A stretch of 64,000 nt of DNA from Janibacter sp. CX7. GTDB taxonomy: Bacteria; Actinomycetota; Actinomycetes; Actinomycetales; Dermatophilaceae. Shown here piece by piece: positions 1 to 8,745 of this stretch. Under the pieces are notes generated by a model. It did not search any database, had not been told where the DNA came from, and worked only from the letters and a program-made list of their open reading frames with translations. Location: positions 1,984,001 to 2,048,000 of the forward strand of contig NZ_CP101464.1 in the NCBI RefSeq assembly GCF_024362365.1, written 5' to 3'. Each line of letters starts with the position of its first letter. Positions within the stretch are counted from its first letter, which is position 1. Position numbers and translations under genes: made by a program.

Positions 1-247
1 CCTCGACGACGACGAGCGTGATGAGCACGGCGGCACTCGCCTCGGCGGTCGCGCGGAGGAAGGCGAGCACGGAGATGTGCCCCGCGCTGTCGGCGAGGAC
101 CTGGCGCAGGGCCGCGGCGCCGCGCCGCCCTTCGCTCTCGGCCTCGTCGGCCGCGACCCGCGACGCGGAGATGATCGCGGCGTCGGCGAGGGTGAGGACG
201 AAGGCGGCGACGATCGCGGCGACCGCGCCGACGAGCAGGCTCGTCAC
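1..247 (-). CDS. CNNM/CorC-family membrane protein, N-terminal part (runs off the window)
   Basis: Only the first 82 or so codons lie in the window. Translation begins at a GTG (247-245) that overlaps the ybeY stop as GTGA, so it is coupled to ybeY. The visible residues form a hydrophobic helix (about 2-24, with the run [19 protein letters not shown]), an acidic/basic stretch, then a second hydrophobic segment at the window edge. That is how the DUF21/CNNM domain of CorC- or HlyC-type transporters begins. In Actinobacteria a gene of this family usually follows ybeY, which supports the call. The CBS and CorC_HlyC domains expected downstream cannot be seen. Magnesium/cobalt transport is a family-level expectation only. 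Confidence 0.75.
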   Translation of the reverse strand, partial: MTSLLVGAVAAIVAAFVLTLADAAIISASRVAADEAESEGRRGAAALRQVLADSAGHISVLAFLRATAEASAAVLITLVVVE

Positions 248-714
248 GCCTCGGCCTCCCGGCCCCGCCCGGCGAGGAAGGTGAGCAGGAGCTGGCGCTG
301 CAGCTCGAACATCTCGCGCTCCTCCTCCGGCTCGGCGTGGTCGTAGCCGAGCAGGTGGAGGATGCCGTGGGTCGTGAGCAGCAGCATCTCCTCGATCGCA
401 GCGTGACCGGCCGTCACCGCCTGCTTCTCGGCGACGGAGGGGCACAGCACGATGTCGCCGAGGACGCCCTCCATCGGCGCCTCGCCCTCGCGCCCGGGCC
501 GCAGCTCGTCCATGGGGAAGCTCATGACGTCGGTCGGGCCCGCGAGGTCCATCCACTGCTCGTGCAGGACGGTCATCGTCGCCTCGTCGACGAAGCGGAT
601 GCACAGCTCGGCCTGCGGGTGCACCCGCATCTGCTCGAGCACATAGCGGCTGATGTCGACGAACTCGGTCTCGTCGACGACGTGGTCGGTCTCGTTGAGC
701 ACGTCGATGCTCAT
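244..714 (-). CDS. ybeY: Endoribonuclease YbeY (16S rRNA maturation, ribosome quality control)
   Basis: The 156-residue protein has the YbeY zinc motif [11 protein letters not shown], with His116, His120 and His126 in H-x3-H-x5-H spacing, and the upstream conserved run [10 protein letters not shown] at 61-70. Family members are single-strand-specific metallo-RNases that act in 16S 3'-end maturation and 70S quality control. The ATG overlaps the phoH stop by four bases (ATGA) and the stop overlaps the next gene's GTG, so the three are translationally coupled. Length is normal. Nothing is unusual apart from its place in the highly conserved phoH-ybeY-corC run. Confidence 0.97.
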   Translation of the reverse strand: MSIDVLNETDHVVDETEFVDISRYVLEQMRVHPQAELCIRFVDEATMTVLHEQWMDLAGPTDVMSFPMDELRPGREGEAPMEGVLGDIVLCPSVAEKQAVTAGHAAIEEMLLLTTHGILHLLGYDHAEPEEEREMFELQRQLLLTFLAGRGREAEA

Positions 715-1763
715 GCGCGCTCCCCCTTCGTGGCGTCGTAGCGGTCGTAGGCACCGACGATCTCGCCGACGAGGCGGTGGCGCACGACGTCGGCGGCGTC
801 GAGGTGCGCGAAGTGCACGCCGTCGATGTCGGTGAGGATGCGCTGGACCACCTTGAGCCCGGACTGGGTGCCGCCGGGCAGGTCGACCTGGCTGGTGTCC
901 CCCGTGACGACCATCTTGGAGCCGAAGCCGAGGCGGGTGAGGAACATCTTCATCTGCTCGGGCGAGGTGTTCTGCGCCTCGTCGAGGATGATGAAGGAGT
1001 CGTTGAGCGTGCGACCGCGCATGAAGGCCAGCGGCGCCACCTCGATGGTCCCGGCGGCCATGAGCCGCGGGATCGTCTCGGGGTCGATCATGTCGTGCAG
1101 CGCGTCGTAGAGCGGGCGCAGGTAGGGGTCGATCTTGTCGTTGAGCGTGCCGGGCAGGAAGCCGAGCTTCTCCCCCGCCTCGACCGCCGGCCGGGTGAGG
1201 ATGATCCGGTTGACCTGCTTGGCCTGCAGGGCCGCCACGGCCTTGGCCATGGCGAGATAGGTCTTGCCGGTGCCGGCCGGGCCGATGCCGAAGACGACGG
1301 TGTTGTCGCCGATCGCGTCGACGTAGTGCTTCTGCCCCAGCGTCTTGGGCCGGATCGTGCGGCCGCGGTTGGAGACGATGTTGGTCGTCAGCACGTCGGC
1401 GGGCCGCTCGCGGGTCTGGCCGCGCAGCATGGTGATCGAGCGCTCGACGGCGTCCCTGTTGAGGGGCTGCCCGGCCTCGAGGATCTCGATGAGCTCGTCG
1501 AGCAGGCGGTCGATGACCTCGAGGTCACCGCTCGGCCCCTGGAGGCGGAACTCGTTGCCGCGCACGAGGATCTCGGTGCGCGGGAAGGCTCGCTCCATCG
1601 TCCGCAGGAGCTCGTCGGTCGGGCCGAGGAGGCTGACCATCTGGATGTTGTCGGGCAGGACGATGGTCTGCTGGACCCGGGGGGCGGTGCCGGGGGCACC
1701 CGCGCGGGGGTCGTCGGTGATCGCGTCGAGGGCGCGCAGGTCGGGCTGGTCTGATGAGGGCAT
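711..1763 (-). CDS. phoH: PhoH-family ATPase (PhoH-like)
   Basis: A 350-residue P-loop ATPase. The N-terminal third (about 35-110) is the region before the PhoH domain, Walker A is GPAGTGKT at 161-168, and Walker B is FIILDEAQN around 257-265. PhoH-like proteins next to ybeY are predicted RNA-associated ATPases; the exact role is not settled. The last codons overlap ybeY as ATGA. A TAGAAT box lies ten bases before the ATG, consistent with a promoter giving a very short leader. The C-terminal Thr-Lys-Gly-Glu stretch carries one copy of the dispersed 9-mer (722-730). Confidence 0.95.
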   Translation of the reverse strand: MPSSDQPDLRALDAITDDPRAGAPGTAPRVQQTIVLPDNIQMVSLLGPTDELLRTMERAFPRTEILVRGNEFRLQGPSGDLEVIDRLLDELIEILEAGQPLNRDAVERSITMLRGQTRERPADVLTTNIVSNRGRTIRPKTLGQKHYVDAIGDNTVVFGIGPAGTGKTYLAMAKAVAALQAKQVNRIILTRPAVEAGEKLGFLPGTLNDKIDPYLRPLYDALHDMIDPETIPRLMAAGTIEVAPLAFMRGRTLNDSFIILDEAQNTSPEQMKMFLTRLGFGSKMVVTGDTSQVDLPGGTQSGLKVVQRILTDIDGVHFAHLDAADVVRHRLVGEIVGAYDRYDATKGERA

Positions 1764-1773
1764 CGTGCTGCTG

Positions 1774-1779
1774 ATTCTA
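1774..1779 (-). promoter_or_regulatory. Putative -10 box (TAGAAT) of the phoH-ybeY-corC operon
   Basis: TAGAAT on the minus strand ends ten bases before the phoH ATG. It fits the TANNNT -10 consensus seen before many genes here. It falls in the 36-base gap after rsmE, so phoH may be transcribed separately from the dnaJ operon. Confidence 0.4.
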
Positions 1780-1799
1780 CGGGCTCGGCGCCGGGGCGA

Positions 1800-2540
1800 T
1801 CATCGCCAGCGGCCCATCGCGCTGAGCACGGCGATGGCTGCCGGGCCTGCGGTGGAGGCGCGCAGGACCTCGCTGCCCAGCCGCACCGGCTGCGCACCGG
1901 CGGCGACGAATCGCTCGAGCTCCTGCGGCGAGATCCCGCCCTCGGGCCCGACGACGAGGAGGACCTCCCCTGCGCCCGGCAGGTCCGCCGTGGCCAGCGG
2001 GAGGGTGGCGTCCTCGTGCAGGACGAAGGGGGTGGCCCCGGCGAAGCGCTCGACGAGCCCCGCGCTGCCGACGAGCTCCTCGACGTGCGGCCAGCGGCCG
2101 CGGCGCGACTGCTTGGCAGCGCGCTCGACGACATGGGTCCACTTGCGCCGGCCCTTGTCGACCTTGGGCCCCTTCCACCGCACGATCGACCGGTCGGCCT
2201 GCCACGGCACGACGGCGTCGACGCCGAGCTCGGTGGCCGCCTCGACGGCGTCCTCGTCGCGGCCGTCCTTGGCCAGGGCCTGCACGAGCACGAGGCGAAG
2301 GGAGGGCTCCGGCTCGTCGGCCCGCCCCAGCACCCGCAGGCGCACGAGGTCGCGACCGACCTCGGTCACCTCGGTGAGCACCCGCGCCCCGTGCCGGTCG
2401 GCGACGAGCACCTCCTCGCCCACGCCGAGACGGACGACGGTCGCCGCGTGGTGGGCCTCGGGGCCGGTGAGCTCGACGAGCGCGTCAGGGGCGAGGCCGT
2501 CGAGGGCACCGGGGTCGACGAGGAAGAGCGGTGCGGTCAC
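1800..2540 (-). CDS. rsmE: 16S rRNA (uracil-1498-N3)-methyltransferase RsmE
   Basis: A 246-residue SPOUT methyltransferase. The N-terminal PUA-like part (about 1-70) holds the GPEAHHA motif, and the C-terminal trefoil knot carries GPEGGIS (198-204) and LGSEVLRAST (221-230), which bind S-adenosylmethionine. The family methylates U1498 of 16S rRNA. It starts with GTG five bases after dnaJ stops and so is probably in the hrcA-dnaJ operon. Length and motifs are complete. Confidence 0.96.
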   Translation of the reverse strand: MTAPLFLVDPGALDGLAPDALVELTGPEAHHAATVVRLGVGEEVLVADRHGARVLTEVTEVGRDLVRLRVLGRADEPEPSLRLVLVQALAKDGRDEDAVEAATELGVDAVVPWQADRSIVRWKGPKVDKGRRKWTHVVERAAKQSRRGRWPHVEELVGSAGLVERFAGATPFVLHEDATLPLATADLPGAGEVLLVVGPEGGISPQELERFVAAGAQPVRLGSEVLRASTAGPAAIAVLSAMGRWR

Positions 2541-2545
2541 CGGGG

Positions 2546-3670
2546 TCAGCGACCCTTGAAGGCGTGGCGCAGGCGCCCGACGAAGCCGGAGTCGACGTCG
2601 TCGAGCTCGCCGTCGGGCTGCTCCTCGTCACGGGCTGCCGCGAGCTCGCGGAGCAGGCGCTCCTGCTCGTCGTCGAGGCGGGTCGGCGTGCGCACGTCGA
2701 CGTGGATGACGAGGTCGCCGCGGCCCTCGCGCCGCAGGTGCGTCACACCGAGCCCGGGCAGGACGATCGTGTCGCCCGGCTGGGTGCCGCGCTTGATGGT
2801 GATCTCCTGCTCGCCGTCGAGGGTGGCGAAGCTCATCGTCACGCCGAGGGCGGCTGCGGTCATCGGCACGGCGACCGAGGCGTGCAGGTCGTCGCCACGG
2901 CGGGTGAAGGTCTCGTGCTGACGCACGCGCAGCTCGACGTAGAGGTCGCCGGCCGGCCCACCACCGGGACCGACCTCCCCTTCGCCCTCGAGGTGGATGC
3001 GGGTGCCGTCGTCGACGCCGGCGGGGATGCGCACCTTCATCGAGCGGCGGCTGCGCACCCGGCCCTGGCCGGAGCACTCGTGGCAGGGGTTGGGGATGAC
3101 CTCGCCGAAGCCCTGGCAGGTGGGGCACGGACGGCTGGTCATGACCTGGCCGAGGAAGGAGCGCTGGACCTGCTGAACCTCGCCGCGGCCGCCACAGGTG
3201 TCGCAGGTGCGTCGGCCGGTGCCCGGCTGGGCGCCGTCGCCGCTGCACGAGCCGCAGACGACGGCCGTGTCGATCGTCAGCTCCTCCTGGCCGCCGAAGA
3301 CCGCGGTCGCGAGGTCGATCTCGAGGCCGACGAGTCCGTCCTGGCCGCGCGCCGAGCGGGAGCGCGGACCGCGCCCGGCGCCGCCGGCCGCCTGCCCGAA
3401 GAACTGCTCCATGATGTCGCTGAAGGTGAAGCCGGCGCCGAAGCCGTCGTGCTGGCCGCCGTAGGGGTCACCGCCCATGTCGTACTGGCGGCGCTTCGTC
3501 TCGTCGGAGAGGACGTCGTAGGCCTGCGAGACCCGCTTGAACTGCTCCTCGGCCTCCGGGCCGGGGTTGACGTCGGGGTGCAGGGTGCGGGCCAGCTTGC
3601 GGTAGGCCCGCTTGATCTCCTCGGGCGTCGCCTCGCGGCTGACGCCCAGGTCCTCGTAGTAGTCGTTCAC
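2546..3670 (-). CDS. dnaJ: Chaperone protein DnaJ (zinc-finger type, hrcA-linked)
   Basis: DnaJ co-chaperone of 374 residues. The J domain has HPD at 31-33; a Gly/Phe-rich stretch follows; four CxxCxGxG zinc repeats lie at about 139-203; then the C-terminal substrate-binding domain. The start is the GTG at 3670, which directly encodes the [11 protein letters not shown]-domain beginning and has GAGGACG upstream. The same frame stays open for 50 more codons, but that stretch would run into hrcA and has no DnaJ similarity. It lies 58 bases after hrcA, giving the usual hrcA-dnaJ heat-shock pair. Actinobacteria often have a second dnaJ by dnaK; this is the hrcA-linked one. Confidence 0.96.
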   Translation of the reverse strand: MNDYYEDLGVSREATPEEIKRAYRKLARTLHPDVNPGPEAEEQFKRVSQAYDVLSDETKRRQYDMGGDPYGGQHDGFGAGFTFSDIMEQFFGQAAGGAGRGPRSRSARGQDGLVGLEIDLATAVFGGQEELTIDTAVVCGSCSGDGAQPGTGRRTCDTCGGRGEVQQVQRSFLGQVMTSRPCPTCQGFGEVIPNPCHECSGQGRVRSRRSMKVRIPAGVDDGTRIHLEGEGEVGPGGGPAGDLYVELRVRQHETFTRRGDDLHASVAVPMTAAALGVTMSFATLDGEQEITIKRGTQPGDTIVLPGLGVTHLRREGRGDLVIHVDVRTPTRLDDEQERLLRELAAARDEEQPDGELDDVDSGFVGRLRHAFKGR

Positions 3671-3728
3671 GCGTGACGTCCTCGGTGGGTGGTGGGGGTC
3701 GGGTGGTTGTGCGCGGTGCGGTCGCCCG

Positions 3729-4763
3729 TCAGGCGTCCACGATCCGCGAGAGATAGGTGGCGACGGCGCGCACCTGCGCCATGGCCGCCGGGTAGTCCAT
3801 GCGGGTGGGGCCGAGCACACCGACGGCGCCGACCTGCTCGTCGCCGGAGCCGTAGCCGGAGGTGACGAGCGAGGTGCCCTGCAGCCCGGACACGGGATTT
3901 TCGGAGCCGATGCGCACCGAGACGCCGGCCGCGGTCTGACCGGCCTCGACGCTCAGCAGCTTGAGCAGGACGACGTGCTGCTCGAGCGCGTCGAGCACCG
4001 GCTCGAGGGTCATCGGGAAGTCGCTCGAGCTGCGCGCGAGGTTGGCGGTGCCGGCGAGCGTCACCTTGGTCACGCGCTCCTGCGCGAGGGCGTCCTCGAC
4101 GGCCGCGATGACCCCGGCCGTCAGGGCATCCTCGGTCTCGTCGTCCTCGCCGGCCAGGGTGCGCAGCGCGGTGATCGCGTCGGCGAGCCGCAGGTCGCGG
4201 GTCGCGGCGTTGATCCGGCCGCGCGCACGTGCGAGGGCCTCGGCGCCCTGGCTGCTCAGGTAGTCGACGCTCGTCGGCACGATGCGCTGCTCGACGCGGC
4301 CGGTGCCCATGATGACGACGACCATGAGCCGGGTCTCGCTCATCGGGACGAGCTCGATGTGCTTGACCGTGCTGCGGGTGAGCGAGGGGTACTGCACGAC
4401 CGCGACCTGGCGGGTCAGGGTCGACAGCAGCCGCACGGTGCGCTCGAGGACGACGTCGAGCTCGTCGGCGCCCTCGAGGTAGTCGGTGATCGCCGCCCGC
4501 TCGCCGCGCGACATCGGGCGGATCGCCTGGAGCCGGTCGACGAAGAGCCGGTAGCCGGCGTCGGTGGGGATGCGCCCGGCCGAGGTGTGCGGCGCGATGA
4601 TCAGTCCCTCGTCCTCGAGGGCGGCCATGTCGTTGCGCACGGTCGCCGCCGAGACGTTGAGCTGGTGGCGGTCGAGCAGCGCCTTGGAGCCGACCGGCTC
4701 CGAGGTCTGCACGTAGTCCTCCACGATGGCGCTGAGCACGGCCATCCGCCGCTCCTGGCTCAT
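3729..4763 (-). CDS. hrcA: Heat-inducible transcription repressor HrcA
   Basis: A 344-residue repressor: an N-terminal winged helix (about 1-75, with [10 protein letters not shown] and [10 protein letters not shown]) followed by a GAF-like dimerisation region. HrcA binds CIRCE and represses groE and dnaJ/dnaK operons, with GroEL as co-regulator. The ATG at 4763 was chosen because AAGGAGG lies just upstream and the length matches the family; the frame is open for 37 further upstream codons without similarity. A CIRCE palindrome lies 33-59 bases before this start, so the gene should be autoregulated. One Glu-Asn pair is encoded by the otherwise rare GAA-AAT. Confidence 0.97.
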   Translation of the reverse strand: MSQERRMAVLSAIVEDYVQTSEPVGSKALLDRHQLNVSAATVRNDMAALEDEGLIIAPHTSAGRIPTDAGYRLFVDRLQAIRPMSRGERAAITDYLEGADELDVVLERTVRLLSTLTRQVAVVQYPSLTRSTVKHIELVPMSETRLMVVVIMGTGRVEQRIVPTSVDYLSSQGAEALARARGRINAATRDLRLADAITALRTLAGEDDETEDALTAGVIAAVEDALAQERVTKVTLAGTANLARSSSDFPMTLEPVLDALEQHVVLLKLLSVEAGQTAAGVSVRIGSENPVSGLQGTSLVTSGYGSGDEQVGAVGVLGPTRMDYPAAMAQVRAVATYLSRIVDA

Positions 4764-4795
4764 GACGTCCTCCTTCGTCACCCACTCCGGGACCG

Positions 4796-4822
4796 CTGGC
4801 ACTCGGTCCACCTGAGTGCCAA
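4796..4822 (-). promoter_or_regulatory. CIRCE operator (HrcA binding site)
   Basis: The inverted repeat CTGGCACTC-N9-GAGTGCCAA (plus strand) matches CIRCE (TTAGCACTC-N9-GAGTGCTAA) with exact 9-base spacing and only changes at the outer three positions of each arm. It lies 33 bases upstream of the hrcA ATG. Confidence 0.93.
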
Positions 4823-4890
4823 GTCTACGACCGTCGGAGGCATTCCAACGACCCCGGCGTGCCGCGCCGACCACTCCCCCGGTGTGCGCC

Positions 4891-4896
4891 TACGGT
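4891..4896 (+). promoter_or_regulatory. Leaderless -10 box (TACGGT) of the DUF3097 gene
   Basis: TACGGT ends eight bases before the GTG at 4905, with no ribosome-binding site between. This is the spacing expected when transcription starts at the start codon. Confidence 0.5.
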
Positions 4897-4904
4897 CACC
4901 CCTC

Positions 4905-5786
4905 GTGAGCGATCGATACGGCAAGGACGTGCTCTCCGGCGACTGGAAGTCGAAGGGCAGGCTGGCGCGGCCCACCTCCCGTGCCCTCGAGGCCACCCGC
5001 GGAACGGTCGTCGAGGACGTCGAGACCGGGTGGGTCGGCGCCGTCGTCGCGGTGGAGAAGGCGGGCGGCGTGCACGTCGTCCACCTCGAGGACCGCCGCG
5101 GCAAGGTGAGGGCCTTCCCGCTCGGCGGCGGCTTCCTCGTCGACGGCGCCCCGGTATCGCTCACGGCACCGAAGGGAGCCCAGCGCGCCGCCCTCGCCGC
5201 GGCCGAGCAGCAGGCCTCCCGCACCGCGAGCGGCTCCGTCGCCGTCCACGACGCCAAGGCCAGGGTCGCCATCGGGTCGCGGATCTTCGTCGAGGGCCGC
5301 CACGACGCCGAGCTCGTCGAAAAGGTGTGGGGCCACGACCTGCGGGTCGAGGGTGTCGTCGTCGAGATGCTCGACGGTGTCGACGACCTCGCCGCCGCCA
5401 TCCGCGACTTCGCACCGGGCAGGGGCCGCCGGATGGGCGTGCTCGTCGACCACCTCGTGCCCGGCAGCAAGGAGTCCCGGATCGTCGCCGAGGCCAACAA
5501 GGTCGCGCCCGAGCACGTGCTCGTCCTCGGCCACCCCTATGTCGACGTGTGGCAGTCGGTGCGCCCCCAGCGCCTCGGCATGGACGCCTGGCCGACGATC
5601 CCGCGCTCCATGGAGTGGAAGCGCGGCATCTGCGCGCACCTCGGCTGGGCCCACGACTCCCAGGCCGACATCGCCCGCGCCTGGAAGCAGATCCTCGGCA
5701 CGGTCCGCTCCTACGCCGACCTCGAGCCCGCCCTCCTCGGCCGCGTCGAGGAGCTCATCGACTTCGTCACCGCCCCCGAGGGCTGA
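4905..5786 (+). CDS. DUF3097 family protein with a Toprim-like motif
   Basis: A 293-residue actinobacterial protein of the DUF3097 family, commonly found beside hrcA. The middle has IFVEGRHDAELVEKVWG at about 125-141, followed by GVLVDHLVPGSKESR. The invariant Glu and the later Asp-rich strand look like a Toprim fold, as in primases and OLD nucleases. That resemblance is my reading from motifs; the family's function is unknown. The GTG start has a TANNNT box eight bases before it and no Shine-Dalgarno sequence, so it looks leaderless. It is divergent from hrcA, with CIRCE between the two starts. Confidence 0.85.
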   Translation: MSDRYGKDVLSGDWKSKGRLARPTSRALEATRGTVVEDVETGWVGAVVAVEKAGGVHVVHLEDRRGKVRAFPLGGGFLVDGAPVSLTAPKGAQRAALAAAEQQASRTASGSVAVHDAKARVAIGSRIFVEGRHDAELVEKVWGHDLRVEGVVVEMLDGVDDLAAAIRDFAPGRGRRMGVLVDHLVPGSKESRIVAEANKVAPEHVLVLGHPYVDVWQSVRPQRLGMDAWPTIPRSMEWKRGICAHLGWAHDSQADIARAWKQILGTVRSYADLEPALLGRVEELIDFVTAPEG

Positions 5787-5818
5787 GGAGCGAGCGCCAG
5801 CACGCCTCGATGCCGGCC

Positions 5819-5916
5819 TGGCCGGGAAGTCCGAGTCCGGCCGGGAAACCTGCTGGTGGCCGGGCTATTGCGCGGTCACCAGCAGACTTCCCGGCCACGG
5901 ACGAGCTTCCCGGCCA
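5819..5916. repeat. Nested inverted repeat built on CCGGGAAG
   Basis: The inner arms 5839-5858 and 5877-5896 pair over 20 bases with two mismatches around an 18-base loop. Outside them, TGGCCGGGAAG (5819-5829) pairs with CTTCCCGGCCA (5906-5916). So CCGGGAAG occurs four times, two direct then two inverted. It lies between convergent genes and could act as a bidirectional terminator or a REP-like sequence. Confidence 0.7.
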
Positions 5917-5940
5917 AGGTGACTCGGCTCAGGACGGCGA

Positions 5941-6040
5941 GCGAAGGGGGATGTCGGCGCACATCAAGCCGAAGTCAGGCACGACAACGTGCGTCCCAGG
6001 AAGACGAAGGACTTCGGCGGGCGCCGACGTCCCCCTTCGC
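5941..6040 (+). repeat. Structured intergenic hairpin element, copy A
   Basis: A 100-base element with nested arms: GCGAAGGGGGA (5941-5951) pairs with 6030-6040; GTCGGCGC (5953-5960) with GCGCCGAC (6021-6028); and GCCGAAGTC (5968-5976) with GACTTCGGC (6010-6018), leaving a 33-base loop containing ACGACAACG. Copy B at 21011-21098, on the opposite strand, matches in both arms and in the loop core. The outermost arms are a copy of the dispersed 9-mer and its complement. I see no convincing coding potential, since the two copies differ by an indel in every frame. Confidence 0.8.
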
Positions 6041-6064
6041 CCACCGGACCCTTCGCCCACCGGA
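6033..6064. repeat. Tandem duplication of a 16-bp unit
   Basis: CCCTTCGCCCACCGGA occurs twice back to back (6033-6048 and 6049-6064), directly after element A and overlapping its right arm. The rest of the gene-free gap 5787-6096 holds only the two repeats above and the hairpin at 6082-6095. Confidence 0.9.
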
Positions 6065-6081
6065 CCCGTCTCCCGCCGGAG

Positions 6082-6095
6082 CCTTCGCCCGAAGG
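6082..6095. terminator. Small hairpin at the end of the SDR gene
   Basis: CCTTCG-CC-CGAAGG forms a perfect 6-bp stem one base beyond the SDR stop codon. There is no T-run, as is usual in such GC-rich genomes. Termination is only a possibility. Confidence 0.35.
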
Positions 6096-6096
6096 A

Positions 6097-6852
6097 TCAG
6101 TCCTTGGGGCCGCCGGCGACGTAGATGACCTGGCCGGAGACGAAGCCGGCCTCCTCGGACAGGAGGAAGGAGGCGGTGGCGGCGATGTCCTCGGGCTGGC
6201 CGACACGGCCGACGGGGGTCTCCTTGGCCGCGTGGGCGAGGAAGTCCTCGAAGGGCACGCCGATGCGCTCGGCGGTCGCGGCCGTCATGTCCGTCTGGAT
6301 GAAGCCGGGGGCGATCGCGTTGGCGGTCACGCCGAACTTGCCGAGCTCGATGGCCAGGGTCTTGGTGAAGCCCTGCATGCCGGCCTTGGCGGCGGAGTAG
6401 TTCGTCTGGCCGCGGTTGCCGAGGGCCGAGGTCGAGCTGAGGTTGACGATGCGGCCGTACTTCTCCGCGGTCATGTGGGCCTGGGCCGCCTTGGTCATGA
6501 GGAAGGCACCACGCAGGTGGACCGCCATGACCGAGTCCCAGTCGTCGACGGACATCTTGAAGAGCATGTTGTCGCGGATGATGCCCGCGTTGTTGACGAG
6601 CAGCGTCGGGGCACCGAGCTCCTCGGCGACGCGGGCGACGCCCGCCTCGACCTGCTCGGCGTCGGAGACGTCCACGCCCACGGCCAGGGCGGTGCCACCC
6701 CCTTCGGTGATCTCGTCGACGACGACCTGGCAGGCCGACTCGTCGAGGTCGAGGACGGCCACGTGGTGACCGTCGGTGGCGAGACGAAGGGCGATGGCGC
6801 GGCCGATGCCGCGCGCGGCCCCGGTGACGATGGCGGTGCGAGTCGTGGTCAT
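6097..6852 (-). CDS. SDR-family oxidoreductase (FabG / 3-oxoacyl-ACP reductase type)
   Basis: A 251-residue short-chain dehydrogenase. TGAARGIG (10-17) binds the nucleotide, NNAG lies at 87-90, Ser140-Tyr152-Lys156 form the catalytic core with YSAAKAG, and PGFIQTDM follows. The residue usually Asn in the fourth catalytic position appears here as His112 (VHLRGAF), a common variant. The gene is likely FabG or an acetoacetyl-CoA reductase; the substrate is not readable. A GTG 18 bases further upstream is an alternative start. The Glu-Gly-Gly at 50-52 is written GAA-GGG-GGT, embedding the dispersed 9-mer. Confidence 0.9.
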   Translation of the reverse strand: MTTTRTAIVTGAARGIGRAIALRLATDGHHVAVLDLDESACQVVVDEITEGGGTALAVGVDVSDAEQVEAGVARVAEELGAPTLLVNNAGIIRDNMLFKMSVDDWDSVMAVHLRGAFLMTKAAQAHMTAEKYGRIVNLSSTSALGNRGQTNYSAAKAGMQGFTKTLAIELGKFGVTANAIAPGFIQTDMTAATAERIGVPFEDFLAHAAKETPVGRVGQPEDIAATASFLLSEEAGFVSGQVIYVAGGPKD

Positions 6853-6906
6853 GCCCTCATCGTGCGTCATGGGATCCGGTGCCGCACAGGGGCGTCCGCC
6901 GACCGG

Positions 6907-7563
6907 TCACCGCCGGCGGATGCGGCTCGCCGGCCACCGCGGCTCGGTCGGGAGCATCCAGCCACGCTTGCGCGCGAGCAGGCAGACCCCGCCGCCGACG
7001 ACGAGCGCGCCGAGCGAGGCGAGCGGTCCGGTGGTCATGAGGTGGAGCAGGACGAGGGTCGCGCCCCCGGCGAAGGCCGCCGTGGCGTAGAGCTCGGAGC
7101 GCTGGAGGATCACCGGCACGTTGCCGAGCATCATGTCGCGCACGACGCCGCCACCGCAGGCGGTGATGACGCCGAGCAGGATGGCCGGGAACCAGTGGAT
7201 GTCGGCGAGCAGCGCCTTCTGCGTGCCGACGACCGCCCAGGTGCCGAGGGCCACGCCGTCGATCCAGGGGAAGACCTGACGCCACCGGCGCCCCTCGAGC
7301 GGGACGAGGAAGGAGATGGCCGCCGCGACGAGGGCCACCGTCAGGTAGCGCAGGTCGGTCAGGGCGACCGGCTGCACGTTGAGCAGCACGTCGCGGATCG
7401 CGCCGCCGCCGAGCGCGGAGACGACGGCCAGCACCGAGAAGCCGACGGGGTCGAGCTGGTAGCGGCGGGCGACGGCTCCGCCGAGCAGGCCGTTGGCGAA
7501 GACACCGAGCAGGTCGACGAAGGCGATGAGGTCGGGGATCTCGGGCACGTCAGGCACCGGCAC
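6907..7563 (-). CDS. TRIC-like (UPF0126/YicG family) membrane channel protein
   Basis: An approximately 218-residue protein made almost entirely of about seven membrane segments arranged as two repeats. Each repeat has a glycine-rich signature, GGGAIRD and GGGVVRD. This is the UPF0126 architecture, whose archaeal and bacterial members are trimeric intracellular cation channels. It starts inside the end of hemW, overlapping by up to 14 bases. GTG codons at 7563, 7557 and 7548 are possible starts; 7557 has a GGGGG stretch at good distance. Ion selectivity cannot be inferred. Confidence 0.88.
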   Translation of the reverse strand: MPVPDVPEIPDLIAFVDLLGVFANGLLGGAVARRYQLDPVGFSVLAVVSALGGGAIRDVLLNVQPVALTDLRYLTVALVAAAISFLVPLEGRRWRQVFPWIDGVALGTWAVVGTQKALLADIHWFPAILLGVITACGGGVVRDMMLGNVPVILQRSELYATAAFAGGATLVLLHLMTTGPLASLGALVVGGGVCLLARKRGWMLPTEPRWPASRIRRR

Positions 7564-8713
7564 CCCCGACGAGGTGGTGGACGACGGTGTCGGCGAGCAG
7601 CCGCCCGCGACGGGTGAGCACGACGCTCCCCCGTACGGCCTCGCGACCGTCGACGAGTCCGTCGGCGACGAGTCCGGCGACGGCCCGGCGACCCTGCTGC
7701 GTGAGGCGATCGGTCGGCAGGCCCTCGCGCAGCCGCACCCCGAGCAGGACCTCCTCGTCGGCCCGCTGCTCCGGCGTCAGCTCCTCGCGCTCCGCGGCCG
7801 GGTCACCCTCGGCCAGCGCCTTGGCCCAGGTCGCGGGGTGCTTGAGGTTCCACCAGCGCACCCCGTCGACGTGGCCGTGCGCGCCGGGCCCGACGCCCCA
7901 CCAGTCGTGGCTGCGCCAGTAGGCGATGTTGTGCCGGCACCGGTCGGCGGGCGTGCGGGCCCAGTTGCTGATCTCGTACCAGGCGTAGCCGGCGTCGGCG
8001 AGCAGCTCGTCGGCGAGCTCGTACTTGTCGGCCTCGTCGTCGCCCGTCGGCATCGGCAGCTCGCCGCGGCGCACCCGGGCGGCCATCTTGGTGCCGTCCT
8101 CGACGGTCAGCGCGTAGGCCGACAGGTGGTCGGGCGCCAGGCCCACCGCGGTCTCGAGGGAGGTGCGCCACTGCTCGAGGCTCTCCCCCGGCGTGCCGTA
8201 GATGAGGTCGAGGCTCACGGCCAGGTCGGCGGCACGGGCCGCGGCGACGGCCCGGGAGACGTTGGCCGGGTCGTGGGTGCGGTCGAGCGTCGCGAGCACC
8301 TGCGGCACCGACGACTGCATGCCGATGCTCGCCCGGGTGAAGCCCCCGTCCGCGAGGACCCGCAGCGACTCCTCGGTGACGCTGTCGGGGTTGGCCTCCG
8401 TCGTCACCTCGACGTCGTCGGCCAGCCCCCACCGCTCGCGCACGGCGTCGAGGAAGCGCACGAGGTCCTGCGGCGGCAGCAGCGTCGGGGTACCCCCGCC
8501 GACGAAGACCGTCGAGACCGGCCGGTCGTCACCCACGGACCGCACCGCGAGGTCGAGCTCGGCGATCGCGGCGTCGACATAGGTGGCGACGCTCGCCCCC
8601 TTCGCCCCGCCGACGGGGCCCAGCTCGGTGGCGGTGTAGGTGTTGAAGTCGCAGTACCCGCACCGGACCGTGCAGAAGGGCACGTGCAGGTAGATGCCGA
8701 AGGGGGGACGCAC
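7550..8713 (-). CDS. hemW: Radical SAM heme chaperone HemW (coproporphyrinogen oxidase-like)
   Basis: A 387-residue radical SAM protein with Cys14-x3-Cys18-x2-Cys21 (CTVRCGYC), the SAM-binding GGGTPT near 74 and the HemN C-terminal domain from about 310. Position next to lepA and hrcA is typical for hemW rather than true hemN. HemW transfers heme to respiratory enzymes and lacks the fourth HemN cysteine-type features; the cysteine following C21 expected in HemN (CxxxCxxCxC) is not present here (CDFNTY). The GTG start has GGGAGGA upstream. Confidence 0.92.
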   Translation of the reverse strand: MRPPFGIYLHVPFCTVRCGYCDFNTYTATELGPVGGAKGASVATYVDAAIAELDLAVRSVGDDRPVSTVFVGGGTPTLLPPQDLVRFLDAVRERWGLADDVEVTTEANPDSVTEESLRVLADGGFTRASIGMQSSVPQVLATLDRTHDPANVSRAVAAARAADLAVSLDLIYGTPGESLEQWRTSLETAVGLAPDHLSAYALTVEDGTKMAARVRRGELPMPTGDDEADKYELADELLADAGYAWYEISNWARTPADRCRHNIAYWRSHDWWGVGPGAHGHVDGVRWWNLKHPATWAKALAEGDPAAEREELTPEQRADEEVLLGVRLREGLPTDRLTQQGRRAVAGLVADGLVDGREAVRGSVVLTRRGRLLADTVVHHLVGGAGA

Positions 8714-8732
8714 CGGCTCATCCTCCCACCGA

Positions 8733-8738
8733 TAGCGT
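8733..8738 (+). promoter_or_regulatory. Leaderless -10 box (TAGCGT) of the phosphatase gene
   Basis: TAGCGT lies seven bases before the ATG at 8746, in the 32-base divergent gap with hemW. Confidence 0.5.
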
Positions 8739-8745
8739 GGGCGCC

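Noticed and set aside
3671..3820. Fifty-codon upstream extension of dnaJ
   Set aside because: It would overlap hrcA coding sequence and has Pro/Arg-rich content without DnaJ similarity; the GTG at 3670 starts the J domain exactly.
5941..6040. Element A as a small protein gene (ATG near 5951)
   Set aside because: Copy B has an indel and no start in that frame, while the pairing of the arms is kept; structure rather than protein is conserved.
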